Below, one piece after another: positions 7,417 to 15,828 of a stretch of 39,072 bases of DNA. Source of the DNA: Bacteroidaceae bacterium (lineage in GTDB: Bacteria; Bacteroidota; Bacteroidia; Bacteroidales; Bacteroidaceae); assembly GCA_017458585.1 (NCBI GenBank), contig JAFTAJ010000041.1:1-39072 (forward strand), read 5' to 3'. The translations under genes were made by a program, and so were the position numbers. A model generated the notes under the pieces. That model saw only the letters and a list, made by a program, of their open reading frames with translations, searched no databases and was not told where the DNA came from. Every line of letters starts with the position of its first letter. Positions within the stretch are counted from its first letter, which is position 1.

Positions 7417-7992
7417 TTATAAGCCTAATATTTCCTTGATGAGCGGTAGTACGGCGTGACGCAGCACCTTATCGTTGAGCCGGTGCTCGCCCTCAAAGCG
7501 GATGGCCTGGGGATAATGCTTGTGGAAGAGGTCGTAGGTGTTGACCGTGGGGTCGTTGATGCCGAAGAGTCCCCAACAGGTCTGCTGCTGCTCGGGCGTG
7601 AGGTCCTTAAACTGAAGACGCTCCATCTGATTGAAGTGCTGGATGATGTCGCGAGTGATGCGGAAGGTTTTCTGGTTGTCTTTCCTGCGATTGAGAAACT
7701 GATGCTCGCCTGTGCGCAGGACCTTGCTGAGCTTAGACATGTTGAGCGCCGGATTGACGCAGACTCTTTTGAAATCGCGCATTTGGTGAGCATACATGCC
7801 GCCCATGCTGGTGCCTATCACGAGGTCGGGCTGCTCCTGCTTGCAGAGTTGCTTTAGAAAAGGCAGGGCCTCAGCGGGATCGACGGGTATGTCGGGTGCT
7901 ACCACTTCGACTTTAGGCAGCATCTGGCGCAGCAGTTGCACTGTGCCGCTGGCCCCCGACGAGGCGAAGCCATGGAAATACATAATCTTCAT
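7417..7992 (-). CDS. YqiA-like alpha/beta hydrolase (UPF0227-type esterase)
   Basis: The 191-residue protein starts with MKIMYFHGFASS, the oxyanion HGF element typical of YqiA-like esterases. The nucleophile elbow is GTSMGG (about residues 59-64, nucleophile Ser), and the C-terminal GEHRLND probably supplies the catalytic His. It lacks a signal peptide and should be cytoplasmic. The natural substrate is unknown; family members hydrolyse short acyl esters in vitro. It shares a short divergent intergenic region with pnp. Confidence 0.75.
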   Translation of the reverse strand: MKIMYFHGFASSGASGTVQLLRQMLPKVEVVAPDIPVDPAEALPFLKQLCKQEQPDLVIGTSMGGMYAHQMRDFKRVCVNPALNMSKLSKVLRTGEHQFLNRRKDNQKTFRITRDIIQHFNQMERLQFKDLTPEQQQTCWGLFGINDPTVNTYDLFHKHYPQAIRFEGEHRLNDKVLRHAVLPLIKEILGL

Positions 7993-8023
7993 GCGAAAAT
8001 GCCAATTTTGAGTAAATGTGGTG

Positions 8024-8031
8024 CAAAAGTA
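8024..8031 (-). promoter_or_regulatory. Promoter -7 box for the YqiA-like gene
   Basis: The minus strand reads TACTTTTG, matching TAnnTTTG, about 32 bp before the start codon. Confidence 0.5.
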
Positions 8032-8075
8032 TTAAATAATGTGGTAATTAGCCCGTACATTATATAAAAAATAAG

Positions 8076-8083
8076 TAACTTTG
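8076..8083 (+). promoter_or_regulatory. Promoter -7 box for pnp
   Basis: TAACTTTG matches TAnnTTTG. It lies 47 bp before the pnp start, leaving a short leader. Confidence 0.6.
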
Positions 8084-8130
8084 CGCGAATTTTGGAAGTT
8101 ATAAGAAAAACAAATTAATTTTTTAGACAG

Positions 8131-10395
8131 ATGAACGTTATTACAAAAAAGATCCAATTGCCTGATGGTAGAGAGATTACCATCGAGACTGGCAAACTGG
8201 CCAAGCAGGCCGATGGATCAGCCGTGTTGCGTATGGGCAACACCGTTTTGCTCGCCGCTGTATGTGCCGCCGACGAGGCAGTGCCAGGCACCGACTTCAT
8301 GCCGCTGCAGTGTGACTATCGCGAGCAGTATGCCGCCGCAGGCCGTTTCCCTGGTGGTTTCACCAAGCGCGAAGGCCGTCCCTCCGACAATGAGATTTTG
8401 ATTTCCCGACTGGTGGACCGCGCTCTGCGTCCCCTCTTCCCGAGCAACTATCACGCCGAGGTGTATGTGAATATCATACTGTTTAGTGCCGACGGCGTTG
8501 ATCAGCCCGATGCATTGGCCGGCCTTGCCGCCAGCGCAGCTTTGGCATGCTCTGATATTCCGTTTGAGACTCCTATCTCTGAGGTGCGCGTTGCTCGCAT
8601 CAATGGCGAGTATGTCATCAACCCCACGCTGCCGCAGATGCAGGAGGCCGACATGGATCTCATGGTGGCTGCTACCGAGGAGAATATCATGATGGTAGAA
8701 GGCGAGATGAAGGAAGTGAGCGAGCAGGATCTGCTCGGTGCCCTCAAGGCTGCTCACGAGGCCATCAAGCCTATGTGCCGCATGCAGGTGGAGCTCAGCA
8801 AGGAGCTTGGCACCGATGTGAAGCGTGAATACTGCCACGAGGTGAACGACGAAGAGCTGCGTGAGCAGCTGCGTCAGGCTTGCTACCAGCCCGCTTACGA
8901 TGTGACGAAGCAGGCTCTCGAGAAGCATGCCCGCGCTGAGGCTTTCGAGAAGATTCGCGAGGACTTCAAGGTGGCTTATGCCGAGCAGCACACCGACCTC
9001 ACTCCTGAGGAATTGGAAGAGAAGAATGGTCTGATTGACCGCTACTATAACGATGTGGAGCGCGACGCTATGCGCCGCTGCGTGCTGGACGAGGGTGTCC
9101 GCCTCGATGGCCGCAAGACCACCGACATACGCCCCATCTGGTGCGAAGTAAGCCCGCTGCCCATGCCTCACGGAAGCTCCATCTTTACTCGTGGCGAGAC
9201 TCAGTCGCTCACTACTTGCACTCTCGGTACCAAGCTTGATGAGAAACTGGTGGACGATGTGCTCAACAAGAGCTACATGAAGTTCCTGCTCCACTACAAC
9301 TTCCCGCCATTCTGCACCGGCGAGGCCAAGGCTCAGCGCGGCACCGGCCGCCGCGAGATTGGTCACGGCCATCTGGCATGGCGTGCGCTCAAGGATATGA
9401 TACCCGATGACTTCCCCTACACTGTGCGCGTGGTTTCGCAGATACTGGAGAGCAACGGCTCGTCATCTATGGCCACCGTTTGCGCCGGCACCCTCGCTCT
9501 GATGGACGCAGGTGTGCCCATCAAGAAGCCTGTCAGCGGTATCGCCATGGGTCTTATCAAGAATCCGGGCGAAGAGAAGTATGCAGTGCTGAGCGATATC
9601 CTCGGCGATGAGGACCACCTTGGCGATATGGACTTCAAGACCACCGGTACCATCGATGGCCTCACCGCTACACAGATGGATATCAAGTGCGACGGTCTCA
9701 GCTATGAGATTCTGGAGAAGGCTCTCATGCAGGCCAAGGCAGGCCGCGAGCATATACTCGGCAAGCTGACTGAGACTATCGCAGAGCCGCGTCCCGACTT
9801 CAAGCCTCACGTGCCGCGCATCGTGGCCTTCGAGATTCCGAAGGAGTTTATTGGCGCAGTTATTGGTCCTGGCGGTAAGATTATCCAGGGAATCCAGGAG
9901 GAGACCGGTACCGTCATCACCATTGACGAGGAAGACGGCGTAGGTAAGGTGCAGGTGAGCGCTCCCGACAAGGAGAGCATCGAGGCCGGCGTTGCCAAGA
10001 TTAAGGCTATTGTTGCCCTGCCCGAAGTTGGCGAGGAGTATGATGCCAAGGTTATCAGCATCATGCCTTACGGCTGCTTCGTAGAGTTTATGCCGGGCCG
10101 CGAAGGTCTGCTCCACATCAGCGAGATGGACTGGAAGCGCCTTGAGACCGTAGAGGAGACCGGCCTGCAGGAAGGCGACATGATTAGAGTGAAGCTGCTC
10201 GAGATCAATGAGAAGACTGGCAAGTATCGCCTCTCCCACCGCGTGCTCCTACCCAAGCCAGAGGGTTACGAGGAGCGCCCGCAGCGTCCCCGTGGCCCGC
10301 GTCCACCGCGCCGTGAAGGCAATGGCGGAGGATTTCGCGACAATGGTGGACCGCGCCGTGAAGGTAACGGCGGAGGATTCCGCGAGAATAAGTAG
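8131..10395 (+). CDS. pnp: Polyribonucleotide nucleotidyltransferase (PNPase)
   Basis: The 754-residue protein degrades RNA 3' to 5' by phosphorolysis. It has the two RNase PH-like domains (from about residue 5 and from about 320, with [14 protein letters not shown] opening the second). The catalytic core region of the second domain is seen in [23 protein letters not shown] domain ([20 protein letters not shown]) and an S1 domain ([21 protein letters not shown]) follow. The usual length is about 700 residues; the excess is a basic Gly/Arg/Pro tail with a duplicated [11 protein letters not shown] unit, which probably adds RNA binding. It has its own promoter and terminator. Confidence 0.97.
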   Translation: MNVITKKIQLPDGREITIETGKLAKQADGSAVLRMGNTVLLAAVCAADEAVPGTDFMPLQCDYREQYAAAGRFPGGFTKREGRPSDNEILISRLVDRALRPLFPSNYHAEVYVNIILFSADGVDQPDALAGLAASAALACSDIPFETPISEVRVARINGEYVINPTLPQMQEADMDLMVAATEENIMMVEGEMKEVSEQDLLGALKAAHEAIKPMCRMQVELSKELGTDVKREYCHEVNDEELREQLRQACYQPAYDVTKQALEKHARAEAFEKIREDFKVAYAEQHTDLTPEELEEKNGLIDRYYNDVERDAMRRCVLDEGVRLDGRKTTDIRPIWCEVSPLPMPHGSSIFTRGETQSLTTCTLGTKLDEKLVDDVLNKSYMKFLLHYNFPPFCTGEAKAQRGTGRREIGHGHLAWRALKDMIPDDFPYTVRVVSQILESNGSSSMATVCAGTLALMDAGVPIKKPVSGIAMGLIKNPGEEKYAVLSDILGDEDHLGDMDFKTTGTIDGLTATQMDIKCDGLSYEILEKALMQAKAGREHILGKLTETIAEPRPDFKPHVPRIVAFEIPKEFIGAVIGPGGKIIQGIQEETGTVITIDEEDGVGKVQVSAPDKESIEAGVAKIKAIVALPEVGEEYDAKVISIMPYGCFVEFMPGREGLLHISEMDWKRLETVEETGLQEGDMIRVKLLEINEKTGKYRLSHRVLLPKPEGYEERPQRPRGPRPPRREGNGGGFRDNGGPRREGNGGGFRENK
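10306..10388 (+). repeat. In-frame duplication in the PNPase tail
   Basis: Two tandem near-identical units of about 42 bp encode [15 protein letters not shown] and [14 protein letters not shown]. They form an RGG-like basic tail. The base-level differences are at third codon positions, so the peptide is kept by selection or the duplication is not very recent. Confidence 0.7.
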
Positions 10396-10427
10396 ATTGC
10401 GCCTCGCGCGTACGCGTATAATATAAT

Positions 10428-10467
10428 AAGGTGTGCTGAATAGGTTTTCCTGTGTTCAGCACACCTT
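10428..10467 (+). terminator. Terminator after pnp
   Basis: A 13-bp stem (10428-10440 with 10455-10467) has a 14-nt loop and a short T stretch on its 3' side. The remainder of 10468-10638 shows no gene; it is AT-rich. Confidence 0.75.
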
Positions 10468-10638
10468 TGCTTATGCGCCTGGAGCAAATAATACGTAATT
10501 ATGCCCTGATAATTTAATTATGTCTTTTTGGTCATGTGGAATGGTCTAAAAGTCCCAAAAGTCCTAACAAATGTTAAATCAGACACAAAAGAGGGCTTTT
10601 TCTTATGCAAAAAGACATAGTATATGGTCGGAAAGGCA

Positions 10639-10646
10639 TACCTTTG
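10639..10646 (+). promoter_or_regulatory. Promoter -7 box for the beta-barrel gene
   Basis: TACCTTTG matches TAnnTTTG and lies 51 bp before the start codon. Confidence 0.55.
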
Positions 10647-10697
10647 CCGCGGTTTTAGAAAAATCACCTTTTTTATTAACTTTAAATTTTAAGTATT

Positions 10698-11261
10698 ATG
10701 AAGAAAATGATTCTTACTGCACTCGTTGCAGTTGCATCTCTGACCGTAAGCGCCCAGATTTGGGTAGGAGGCGAAGTTGGTTTCAACACCTGGAAGGAGT
10801 CTAATCCTAGCCTTAAGGGTAATCACTTTACCGTAGCCCCCGAGATTGGTTACAAGCTGAATGACAATCTGGATGTAGCAGTTCTCATTGGTTATGCTCA
10901 CGCAAAGAACGGTAGCGATCTTTTCAACTTCGAAATCCCCGCTTTTGAGAACGCCAATGGCTTCGAGCTCAATCCTTATCTGCGTTACACCTTTGTTAAG
11001 GCTGGTAACTTTGGCTTCTTCGTTGACGGTGGTTTCACCTATGCTCTGCTCCACATGTGTGGTGACAACAGGAGCATCAACGCTTGGGAGCTTGGCCTGA
11101 AGCCCGGTATCTCTTATGGTCTGAGTGACAAGGTTACCCTCGTAGCTCACGTTGGTTTTGCTGGCTATCAGTACGCAAAGCATCACGACTGGAAGCGCAA
11201 CGAGTTTGGCCTCGGTCTGGATGGCAACAACATCAGCTTCGGCTGCTATGTTAACCTTTAA
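10698..11261 (+). CDS. Small outer-membrane beta-barrel protein
   Basis: The 187-residue protein has a Sec signal peptide (MKKMILTALVAVASLTVSAQ) followed by alternating polar and hydrophobic strands rich in Gly and aromatics (VGGEVGFNTW, FTVAPEIGYKL, LDVAVLIGYAHAK, FGFFVDGGFTYAL). It ends in a strand with a terminal hydrophobic residue (SFGCYVNL). This fits an eight-stranded OmpX/OmpA-N-like barrel. Its role is unknown; such proteins are abundant in Bacteroidota envelopes. It stands alone between a promoter and a terminator. Confidence 0.8.
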   Translation: MKKMILTALVAVASLTVSAQIWVGGEVGFNTWKESNPSLKGNHFTVAPEIGYKLNDNLDVAVLIGYAHAKNGSDLFNFEIPAFENANGFELNPYLRYTFVKAGNFGFFVDGGFTYALLHMCGDNRSINAWELGLKPGISYGLSDKVTLVAHVGFAGYQYAKHHDWKRNEFGLGLDGNNISFGCYVNL

Positions 11262-11294
11262 TTGAAATAGCGGATTTATAATCCCTAAATAGTG

Positions 11295-11324
11295 TGGGGG
11301 CGACAGATTATTCTGCCGCCCCCA
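11295..11324 (+). terminator. Terminator after the beta-barrel gene
   Basis: TGGGGGCG (11295-11302) pairs with CGCCCCCA (11317-11324), extended by CAG/CTG across one mismatch, with a 6-nt AT loop. Confidence 0.7.
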
Positions 11325-11350
11325 TATTGTTGTTGCCCTTTTGGTCAAAA

Positions 11351-11385
11351 AACTCTTAACTCCTAACTCCTAACTCCTAACTTTT
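11351..11385 (+). repeat. 7-bp tandem repeat before the glycosyltransferase cluster
   Basis: Five heptamers in a row read AACTCTT, AACTCCT three times, and AACTTTT. The array ends just before the -7 box TACCTTTG, so it occupies the -33 and upstream promoter region. Confidence 0.85.
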
Positions 11386-11388
11386 TAT

Positions 11389-11396
11389 TACCTTTG
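11389..11396 (+). promoter_or_regulatory. Promoter -7 box for the glycosyltransferase cluster
   Basis: TACCTTTG matches TAnnTTTG, immediately after the heptamer array and only 7 bp before the ATG at 11404. If used, the mRNA would be nearly leaderless or translation would start at the in-frame ATG at 11428. Confidence 0.5.
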
Positions 11397-11403
11397 CGTC
11401 ATA

Positions 11404-12399
11404 ATGCAGAAGACTGACGTGGACAGTATGTTAAGAATATCGGTGGTGATGTGCACCTACAACGGTGATCGCTATCTCGGGGAGCAGCTGGAGAGCATAC
11501 TCCGGCAAGACTATCCCGTGGAGGAGATTATCGTGCAGGACGACGGCTCCACCGATGGCACGCTTGAGTTGCTGGACAAATATGCGCAACATTATCCGCA
11601 GATTAAGGTTTATAGCAATGATAGCGGCAACCACGGAATAAACGGCAATTTCTTCTCTGCCATGCAGCGGGCAAAGGGCGACTATATCGCCATCAGCGAC
11701 CAAGACGATATTTGGGAGCCCTATAAGCTGCGCCTGCAGGCTGAGGCTATTGGCGACAAGTTGCTCTGCTCAGGTTTCTCGGTGCCGTTTTCAAGCGACG
11801 GCTTCCCCGTGCAGGTCGATATGCGGCGCCCCTGTCTTCATGCGTTGCGCAATTGCTACCTGAGCGAGATGGCCGGCCACACGATGCTGCTGCGGCGCGA
11901 ACTGCTCGATATGCTCAAGGAGCACGGTGCTAGCATCACGCTCTACTACGACTGGCAGTTGGCTTGTGCCGCTACGGCAGGCGAGAGTGTGGCCTTTGTG
12001 GAGAAGAAGCTGGTGAATTTCCGTCGTCATAGCGATGCGGCTACGGCTACGGTGCCAGTTGGCAGCGGCCTGCTGTCTAAAGGAGCGTGGGACTACATCA
12101 AGACCTCAGTGGTGCACCATCGCTTCCTGCAGGGCGAGCTGAGGAAACGCTTCGCCATTGTCAAGCCTTTCTTGGAGCGACTGCCGTTTGATACTCAGAG
12201 TCGCAGCGTGGCACTCCAGATGAGCGAGCTGCATCTGCACAAGGGTTTCCCGTGGTTTGTGAAGCGTATAGTATTCTTCGTCAAGCACTCCCACCATATA
12301 TTCCACACGGAGGAGCGCAGGGCCGTGGTGCGTGTGCTGAGGGCGATGTTTTTTGTCTATTCTTGCGGCTACTACTATCGCAGCCGTTTGCCGAAGTGA
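11404..12399 (+). CDS. Family 2 glycosyltransferase
   Basis: The 331-residue protein has a GT-A fold N-terminus: ISVVMCTYNGDRYLGEQLESIL, then IIVQDDGSTDGT and the metal-binding region DYIAISDQDDIW. The SDQDDIW form is typical of GT2 enzymes of the rhamnosyltransferase-like group in surface polysaccharide clusters. It should be cytoplasmic or membrane-associated and add a sugar from a nucleotide donor to a lipid-linked glycan. The sugar cannot be told. The start could instead be the Met 24 bp downstream (MLRISVVM), which fits the family better and gives the promoter room. It heads a run of four genes with short gaps. Confidence 0.85.
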   Translation: MQKTDVDSMLRISVVMCTYNGDRYLGEQLESILRQDYPVEEIIVQDDGSTDGTLELLDKYAQHYPQIKVYSNDSGNHGINGNFFSAMQRAKGDYIAISDQDDIWEPYKLRLQAEAIGDKLLCSGFSVPFSSDGFPVQVDMRRPCLHALRNCYLSEMAGHTMLLRRELLDMLKEHGASITLYYDWQLACAATAGESVAFVEKKLVNFRRHSDAATATVPVGSGLLSKGAWDYIKTSVVHHRFLQGELRKRFAIVKPFLERLPFDTQSRSVALQMSELHLHKGFPWFVKRIVFFVKHSHHIFHTEERRAVVRVLRAMFFVYSCGYYYRSRLPK

Positions 12400-12406
12400 T
12401 AATGAT

Positions 12407-13222
12407 ATGAGAAACGAGAATTTGGAGCGAATGCGTCACGAGATGCTGCGCGAGGCGCAGCTGAAGATGCTCAGCATACTGGAAGCCATCGACAAAGTGT
12501 GCAAGGCCCATGACATAGGATATTGGATAGAGGGCGGCACCTTGCTTGGAGCCATGAGACACGGCGGTTTCATCCCTTGGGATGACGATGTGGACATCTC
12601 CATGCTGCGTTGCGACTACGAGCGTTTTATCGAAGTGGCCGCGAAGGAATTGCCGCCGCACCTCTTCTTGCAGACACGCAAGACTGATTCCAGTTTCCAT
12701 CACCGCGAGTGCAAGGTGCGCGACCTCAACTCCTTTATTGCTGATGGCGGCGACGATACTGGTGCCGATTATCAGAAAGGACTCTTTGTGGATATCTTTC
12801 CCTACGATGAGGGGCCCTCTAAGTTTCACAAACAGATGGGCAAAGTGGCCCGCGGCATCACTGTGGCAACCGTAGTCCTCGACGGTCTTCACCACTATTC
12901 GTGGCATGCTGTGGGGCAGTTGCTTTACTTCGGCATCAAGCGTCCGCTGCTCAAGGCGGTGTGGCGGTTGGGCTGCCTGCTGTGGGCTAACGGAGAGTAT
13001 GTGGCCATTGATCCCCACTTCAGCTGGTGCTGCGCCATTCACAAGAAGAGCAATCTCTTCCCGTTGGGCGAGGTGGAGTTTGAGGGGAAGTGTTTCTCTG
13101 CTCCTGCCAATCCCGATGCTTATCTAGCTACGCTCTACGGCGACTGGCACCAGATTCCGCCCAAGGAGAAGCAGCAGATTCACTCAATGCTCATCCTGCC
13201 TAAGCTGGTGAACAACGACTGA
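12407..13222 (+). CDS. LicD-family phosphotransferase
   Basis: The 271-residue protein has the LicD/fukutin nucleotidyltransferase-like signature GGTLLGAMRHGGFIPWDDDVD (split here as GGTLLGAMRHGG and FIPWDDDVD). The Asp residues in the second part are expected to bind metal. The family transfers phosphocholine, ribitol phosphate or similar groups to glycans, so this gene may decorate the polysaccharide made by its neighbours. The start was placed at the ATG 7 bp after the upstream stop (MRNENLERM), because an upstream extension would overlap the glycosyltransferase and reads as unrelated residues. The group transferred is unknown. Confidence 0.85.
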   Translation: MRNENLERMRHEMLREAQLKMLSILEAIDKVCKAHDIGYWIEGGTLLGAMRHGGFIPWDDDVDISMLRCDYERFIEVAAKELPPHLFLQTRKTDSSFHHRECKVRDLNSFIADGGDDTGADYQKGLFVDIFPYDEGPSKFHKQMGKVARGITVATVVLDGLHHYSWHAVGQLLYFGIKRPLLKAVWRLGCLLWANGEYVAIDPHFSWCCAIHKKSNLFPLGEVEFEGKCFSAPANPDAYLATLYGDWHQIPPKEKQQIHSMLILPKLVNND

Positions 13223-13225
13223 GCC

Positions 13226-14494
13226 ATGAAGATATTTATAATAAACACCACTGACCGTAGCGGCGGTGCAGCCATAGCGGCAGCCCGACTCAAGAACGCG
13301 CTGATTAACCTCGGTGAGAAGCCGCGTATGCTTGTGGCGCGCAAGGAAGGCGATGATCTCGCCACTTATGATGTGCGTCGCCCGTTGGGCTATAAGGCCT
13401 GCTGGCTGCGCGAGCGGCTCGGCATATTCCTGCGTCAGGGCTTAAGCAAGTCTCATCTGTGGGACATCGATCCCGCCACGGCTGGCGTGGACATCACTGC
13501 GCTCCCCGAGTTTAAGGAGGCAGACGTCATTCACCTCCATTGGGTGAACCAGGGATTCCTTTCACTCAAAGGGCTGCGTAAGATACTGAGCAGCAGCAAG
13601 CCGGTGGTGTGGACCATGCACGATGCGTGGCCGTTTACTGGATTGTGCCATTCGCCGCTCGATTGCCGCAATTTCCAGCAGCAGTGCGGCCATTGCATGC
13701 TGCTACGCAGGCAGGGCGAGCGCGACTGGTCGCGCAAGGTATGGGAGCAGAAGGCAAAGATTTATAATAATGTAGGTCGCGTGGCCTTTGTGGCGTGCAG
13801 CAAATGGCTGGCCGACATGGCACGGAGCAGCAGCCTGCTGAGCGGCCAGACGGTGCTCGACATCCCCAATCCTATCGACACTTACCTCTTCACTCCGCGC
13901 GACAAGGTGGAAGCCCGACACCAGCTCGGCCTGCCCACCGACAAGAAGTTGATACTCTTCTCTGCGTACAATGTGAATGCACCCATCAAGGGGCTGAGCT
14001 ATCTGCACGAGGCTCTGCGCCTGCTGGCAGAGAAGGACAGCGCTAAGGCCAATGAGATAGCCATCGTCTATGCTGGCAGGGGAACGGAGCAGCAGGATAT
14101 TCAGTGTCCTGTCTCCATTGCTCAATATCCTCTGGGCTATGTCACCGCCCCCAAGCAGATGGCTGTCATATACAATGCCGTTGACTTATTCTGCATCCCC
14201 TCATTGCAGGAGAACCTGCCCAACACCATTATGGAGGCTAAGGCCAGCGGCGTGCCTACCGTAGGATTCGATGTGGGTGGCATTCCGCAGATGATTGACC
14301 ATCTCCATGATGGCTATCTTGCCAAAGCCAAGGATGCTGCCGACCTCGCGAAAGGAATAGAGTGGGCTCTGTTTGAGGCAGACAGTATCGACCTTGCACA
14401 GCGCAATCGCTTTGCGGCTGTGGAGCAATACTCTGAGGCTCGCGTGGCAAAGAAATATCTTAAGCTTTATAAAGAGCTGGCTGAGAATGGCTAG
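13226..14494 (+). CDS. Family 4 glycosyltransferase
   Basis: The 422-residue protein has the N-terminal Gly-rich region MKIFIINTTDRSGGAAIAA and, near residues 320-350, the GT4 donor-binding E-x7-E region (PSLQENLPNTIMEAKASG, then VPTVGFDVGGIPQMI). It is a retaining GT-B enzyme, probably at the inner face of the membrane, that extends a lipid-linked glycan. The SGGAA start with a later HLHWVNQGFL segment is typical of Bacteroidota polysaccharide clusters. It starts 3 bp after the LicD stop, which indicates co-translation. The sugar specificity is unknown. Confidence 0.87.
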   Translation: MKIFIINTTDRSGGAAIAAARLKNALINLGEKPRMLVARKEGDDLATYDVRRPLGYKACWLRERLGIFLRQGLSKSHLWDIDPATAGVDITALPEFKEADVIHLHWVNQGFLSLKGLRKILSSSKPVVWTMHDAWPFTGLCHSPLDCRNFQQQCGHCMLLRRQGERDWSRKVWEQKAKIYNNVGRVAFVACSKWLADMARSSSLLSGQTVLDIPNPIDTYLFTPRDKVEARHQLGLPTDKKLILFSAYNVNAPIKGLSYLHEALRLLAEKDSAKANEIAIVYAGRGTEQQDIQCPVSIAQYPLGYVTAPKQMAVIYNAVDLFCIPSLQENLPNTIMEAKASGVPTVGFDVGGIPQMIDHLHDGYLAKAKDAADLAKGIEWALFEADSIDLAQRNRFAAVEQYSEARVAKKYLKLYKELAENG

Positions 14495-14495
14495 A

Positions 14496-14516
14496 GTTCA
14501 AATTTCAAACTACAAA
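14496..14516 (+). repeat. 7-bp tandem repeat between two glycosyltransferase genes
   Basis: GTTCAAA, TTTCAAA and CTACAAA follow each other at exactly 7 bp, filling the gap between the stop at 14494 and the start at 14522. Confidence 0.6.
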
Positions 14517-14521
14517 TCCCA

Positions 14522-15322
14522 ATGATAAAGATAACTGTTGCCACCGTGACTTGGAACGCTGCCGCTGTGCTGCAACGCACGCTCGACAGCGTGGCGGAGC
14601 AGGACTATCCCCATGTGCAGCACGTGGTGGTGGACGGCAGGTCTGCCGACAACACGCTGACGATGCTGCGCCAATATCAGGAGCGTGAGAGCACTGAGGG
14701 AGTGGAGCGCCATGAGATAATGGTACTCAGCGAGCCGGACAAGGGGCTCTATGACGCTATGAACAAGGCTATAGCAATGGCAGAGGGCGACTATATCCTC
14801 TTCCTCAACGCTGGCGACAAATTCCACGAACCCGACACGCTGAGCAAGATAGCAGATAAATGCTCAAAGCTCAATGCTCAATGTTCAATGTTACCCGCTG
14901 TTATCTACGGCGACACCGACATCGTGGATGACGAAGGTCATTTCTTGCGCAAGCGCCACCTGCGTCCGCCGCAGGAGCTGACATGGAAGTCGTTCAAGCA
15001 CGGCATGCTGGTGTGTCATCAGGCATTCTTTGCACGCACAGACATCGCCAAGCGTACACCTTACAATCTCAAATATCGCTTCTCTGCCGACTACGACTGG
15101 TGTATCCGCGTGATGAAGGAGGGCTCTGCCCTCAGTCTGCCTATGGCCAATGCCGATATTATCGTGGCTGACTATCTTGACGGCGGCATGACGGTGAAGA
15201 ATCACCGCAGCTCGCTGATGGAGCGCCTCCGCGTCATGGCCGCCCATTACGGCTGGCTGACAGCCACGGGCATGCACATTGGCTTCATCTTCCGTGCGCT
15301 GAAGCGACGCATAAAATCCTAA
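14522..15322 (+). CDS. Family 2 glycosyltransferase, WcaE-like
   Basis: The 266-residue protein opens with ITVATVTWNAAAVLQRTLDSV and has HVVVDGRSADNT and SEPDKGLYDAMNKAIAMAEGDYILFLNAGD. The EPDKGLYDAMNKG-like segment with FLNAGD is characteristic of the WcaE/colanic-acid-type GT2 group. A heptamer repeat (14862-14889) encodes a small Cys-rich insertion (CSKLNAQCSM) in a surface loop after the metal-binding region. It is the last gene of the run before the 21-bp array. The sugar is unknown. Confidence 0.85.
   Translation: MIKITVATVTWNAAAVLQRTLDSVAEQDYPHVQHVVVDGRSADNTLTMLRQYQERESTEGVERHEIMVLSEPDKGLYDAMNKAIAMAEGDYILFLNAGDKFHEPDTLSKIADKCSKLNAQCSMLPAVIYGDTDIVDDEGHFLRKRHLRPPQELTWKSFKHGMLVCHQAFFARTDIAKRTPYNLKYRFSADYDWCIRVMKEGSALSLPMANADIIVADYLDGGMTVKNHRSSLMERLRVMAAHYGWLTATGMHIGFIFRALKRRIKS
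14862..14889 (+). repeat. 7-bp tandem repeat inside a glycosyltransferase gene
   Basis: Four heptamers in register: GCTCAAA, GCTCAAT, GCTCAAT, GTTCAAT. Because 7 is not a multiple of 3, gain or loss of one unit would shift the frame. Confidence 0.8.
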
Positions 15323-15343
15323 TCAAGTCCGATCTTATTCATT

Positions 15344-15425
15344 AAAACTCCGTGCTGGTGCAGAAAAACCCCGTGTTGGCGCGAAAAAACTCCGTGCTGG
15401 CGCGAAAAAACTCCGTGCGGAGAAG
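15344..15425. repeat. 21-bp tandem array, four units with phased A-tracts
   Basis: CTCCGTGC-type cores start at 15348, 15369, 15390 and 15411, exactly 21 bp apart. Each is preceded by an A-tract of 4-6 bases and followed by TGGYGC in the first three units. There is no coding potential. Confidence 0.8.
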
Positions 15426-15445
15426 ATTAAAACGCGCGCTCGTGT

Positions 15446-15512
15446 AATTTTCATGCCCATGAAAATTAAAAATGGTGGGCATGAAATTTAATTTTGATGC
15501 CCACGAAAATTG
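15446..15512. repeat. Alternating direct/inverted repeat with ATGCCCA core
   Basis: ATGCCCA at 15453-15459, its complement TGGGCAT at 15476-15482 and ATGCCCA again at 15497-15503 have centres about 23 and 21 bp apart. The flanks are AATTTTC/GAAAATT. This continues the spacing of the 21-bp array before it. Confidence 0.7.
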
Positions 15513-15781
15513 TCGCTCCTCGCCTTTTTATCTTACGAGAGCGCTATTTGTTTTTGCAAGGTCGCGGTTTTCTTGTTTTAGCTCGATTATTCTTCGCCGT
15601 GGCACGCAAATCTCTTTGACGATATTTATGTTTCATATTGTGCGTTGAGAAATCATAATATAGATATATTTTTGTCTTCCGATTATATGAAAACCATGTT
15701 AAACCAGTAGAATCTTTATATACTATTATGCATTTTCATTAAAATATAAGCAAAATTATTGTTTCGTTCAGTATTATTCTA
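15513..15781. other. AT-rich intergenic stretch before the acyltransferase
   Basis: No gene is seen. The sequence is strongly AT-rich and leads to the promoter at 15759-15789. Confidence 0.5.
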
Positions 15782-15789
15782 TAAATTTG
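15759..15789 (+). promoter_or_regulatory. Promoter for the acyltransferase
   Basis: TTG (15759-15761) and TAAATTTG (15782-15789) are 20 bp apart, matching the Bacteroidota -33/-7 layout. The start codon follows 39 bp later. Confidence 0.6.
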
Positions 15790-15828
15790 CATTGTCTAAT
15801 TAACTCTAGTTTTATATATAGAAATAAT

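Noticed and set aside
8218-9372. A 384-codon open frame on the minus strand within pnp
   Set aside because: The plus strand encodes an unmistakable PNPase. The reverse frame is His/Ala/Leu-rich with no motif.
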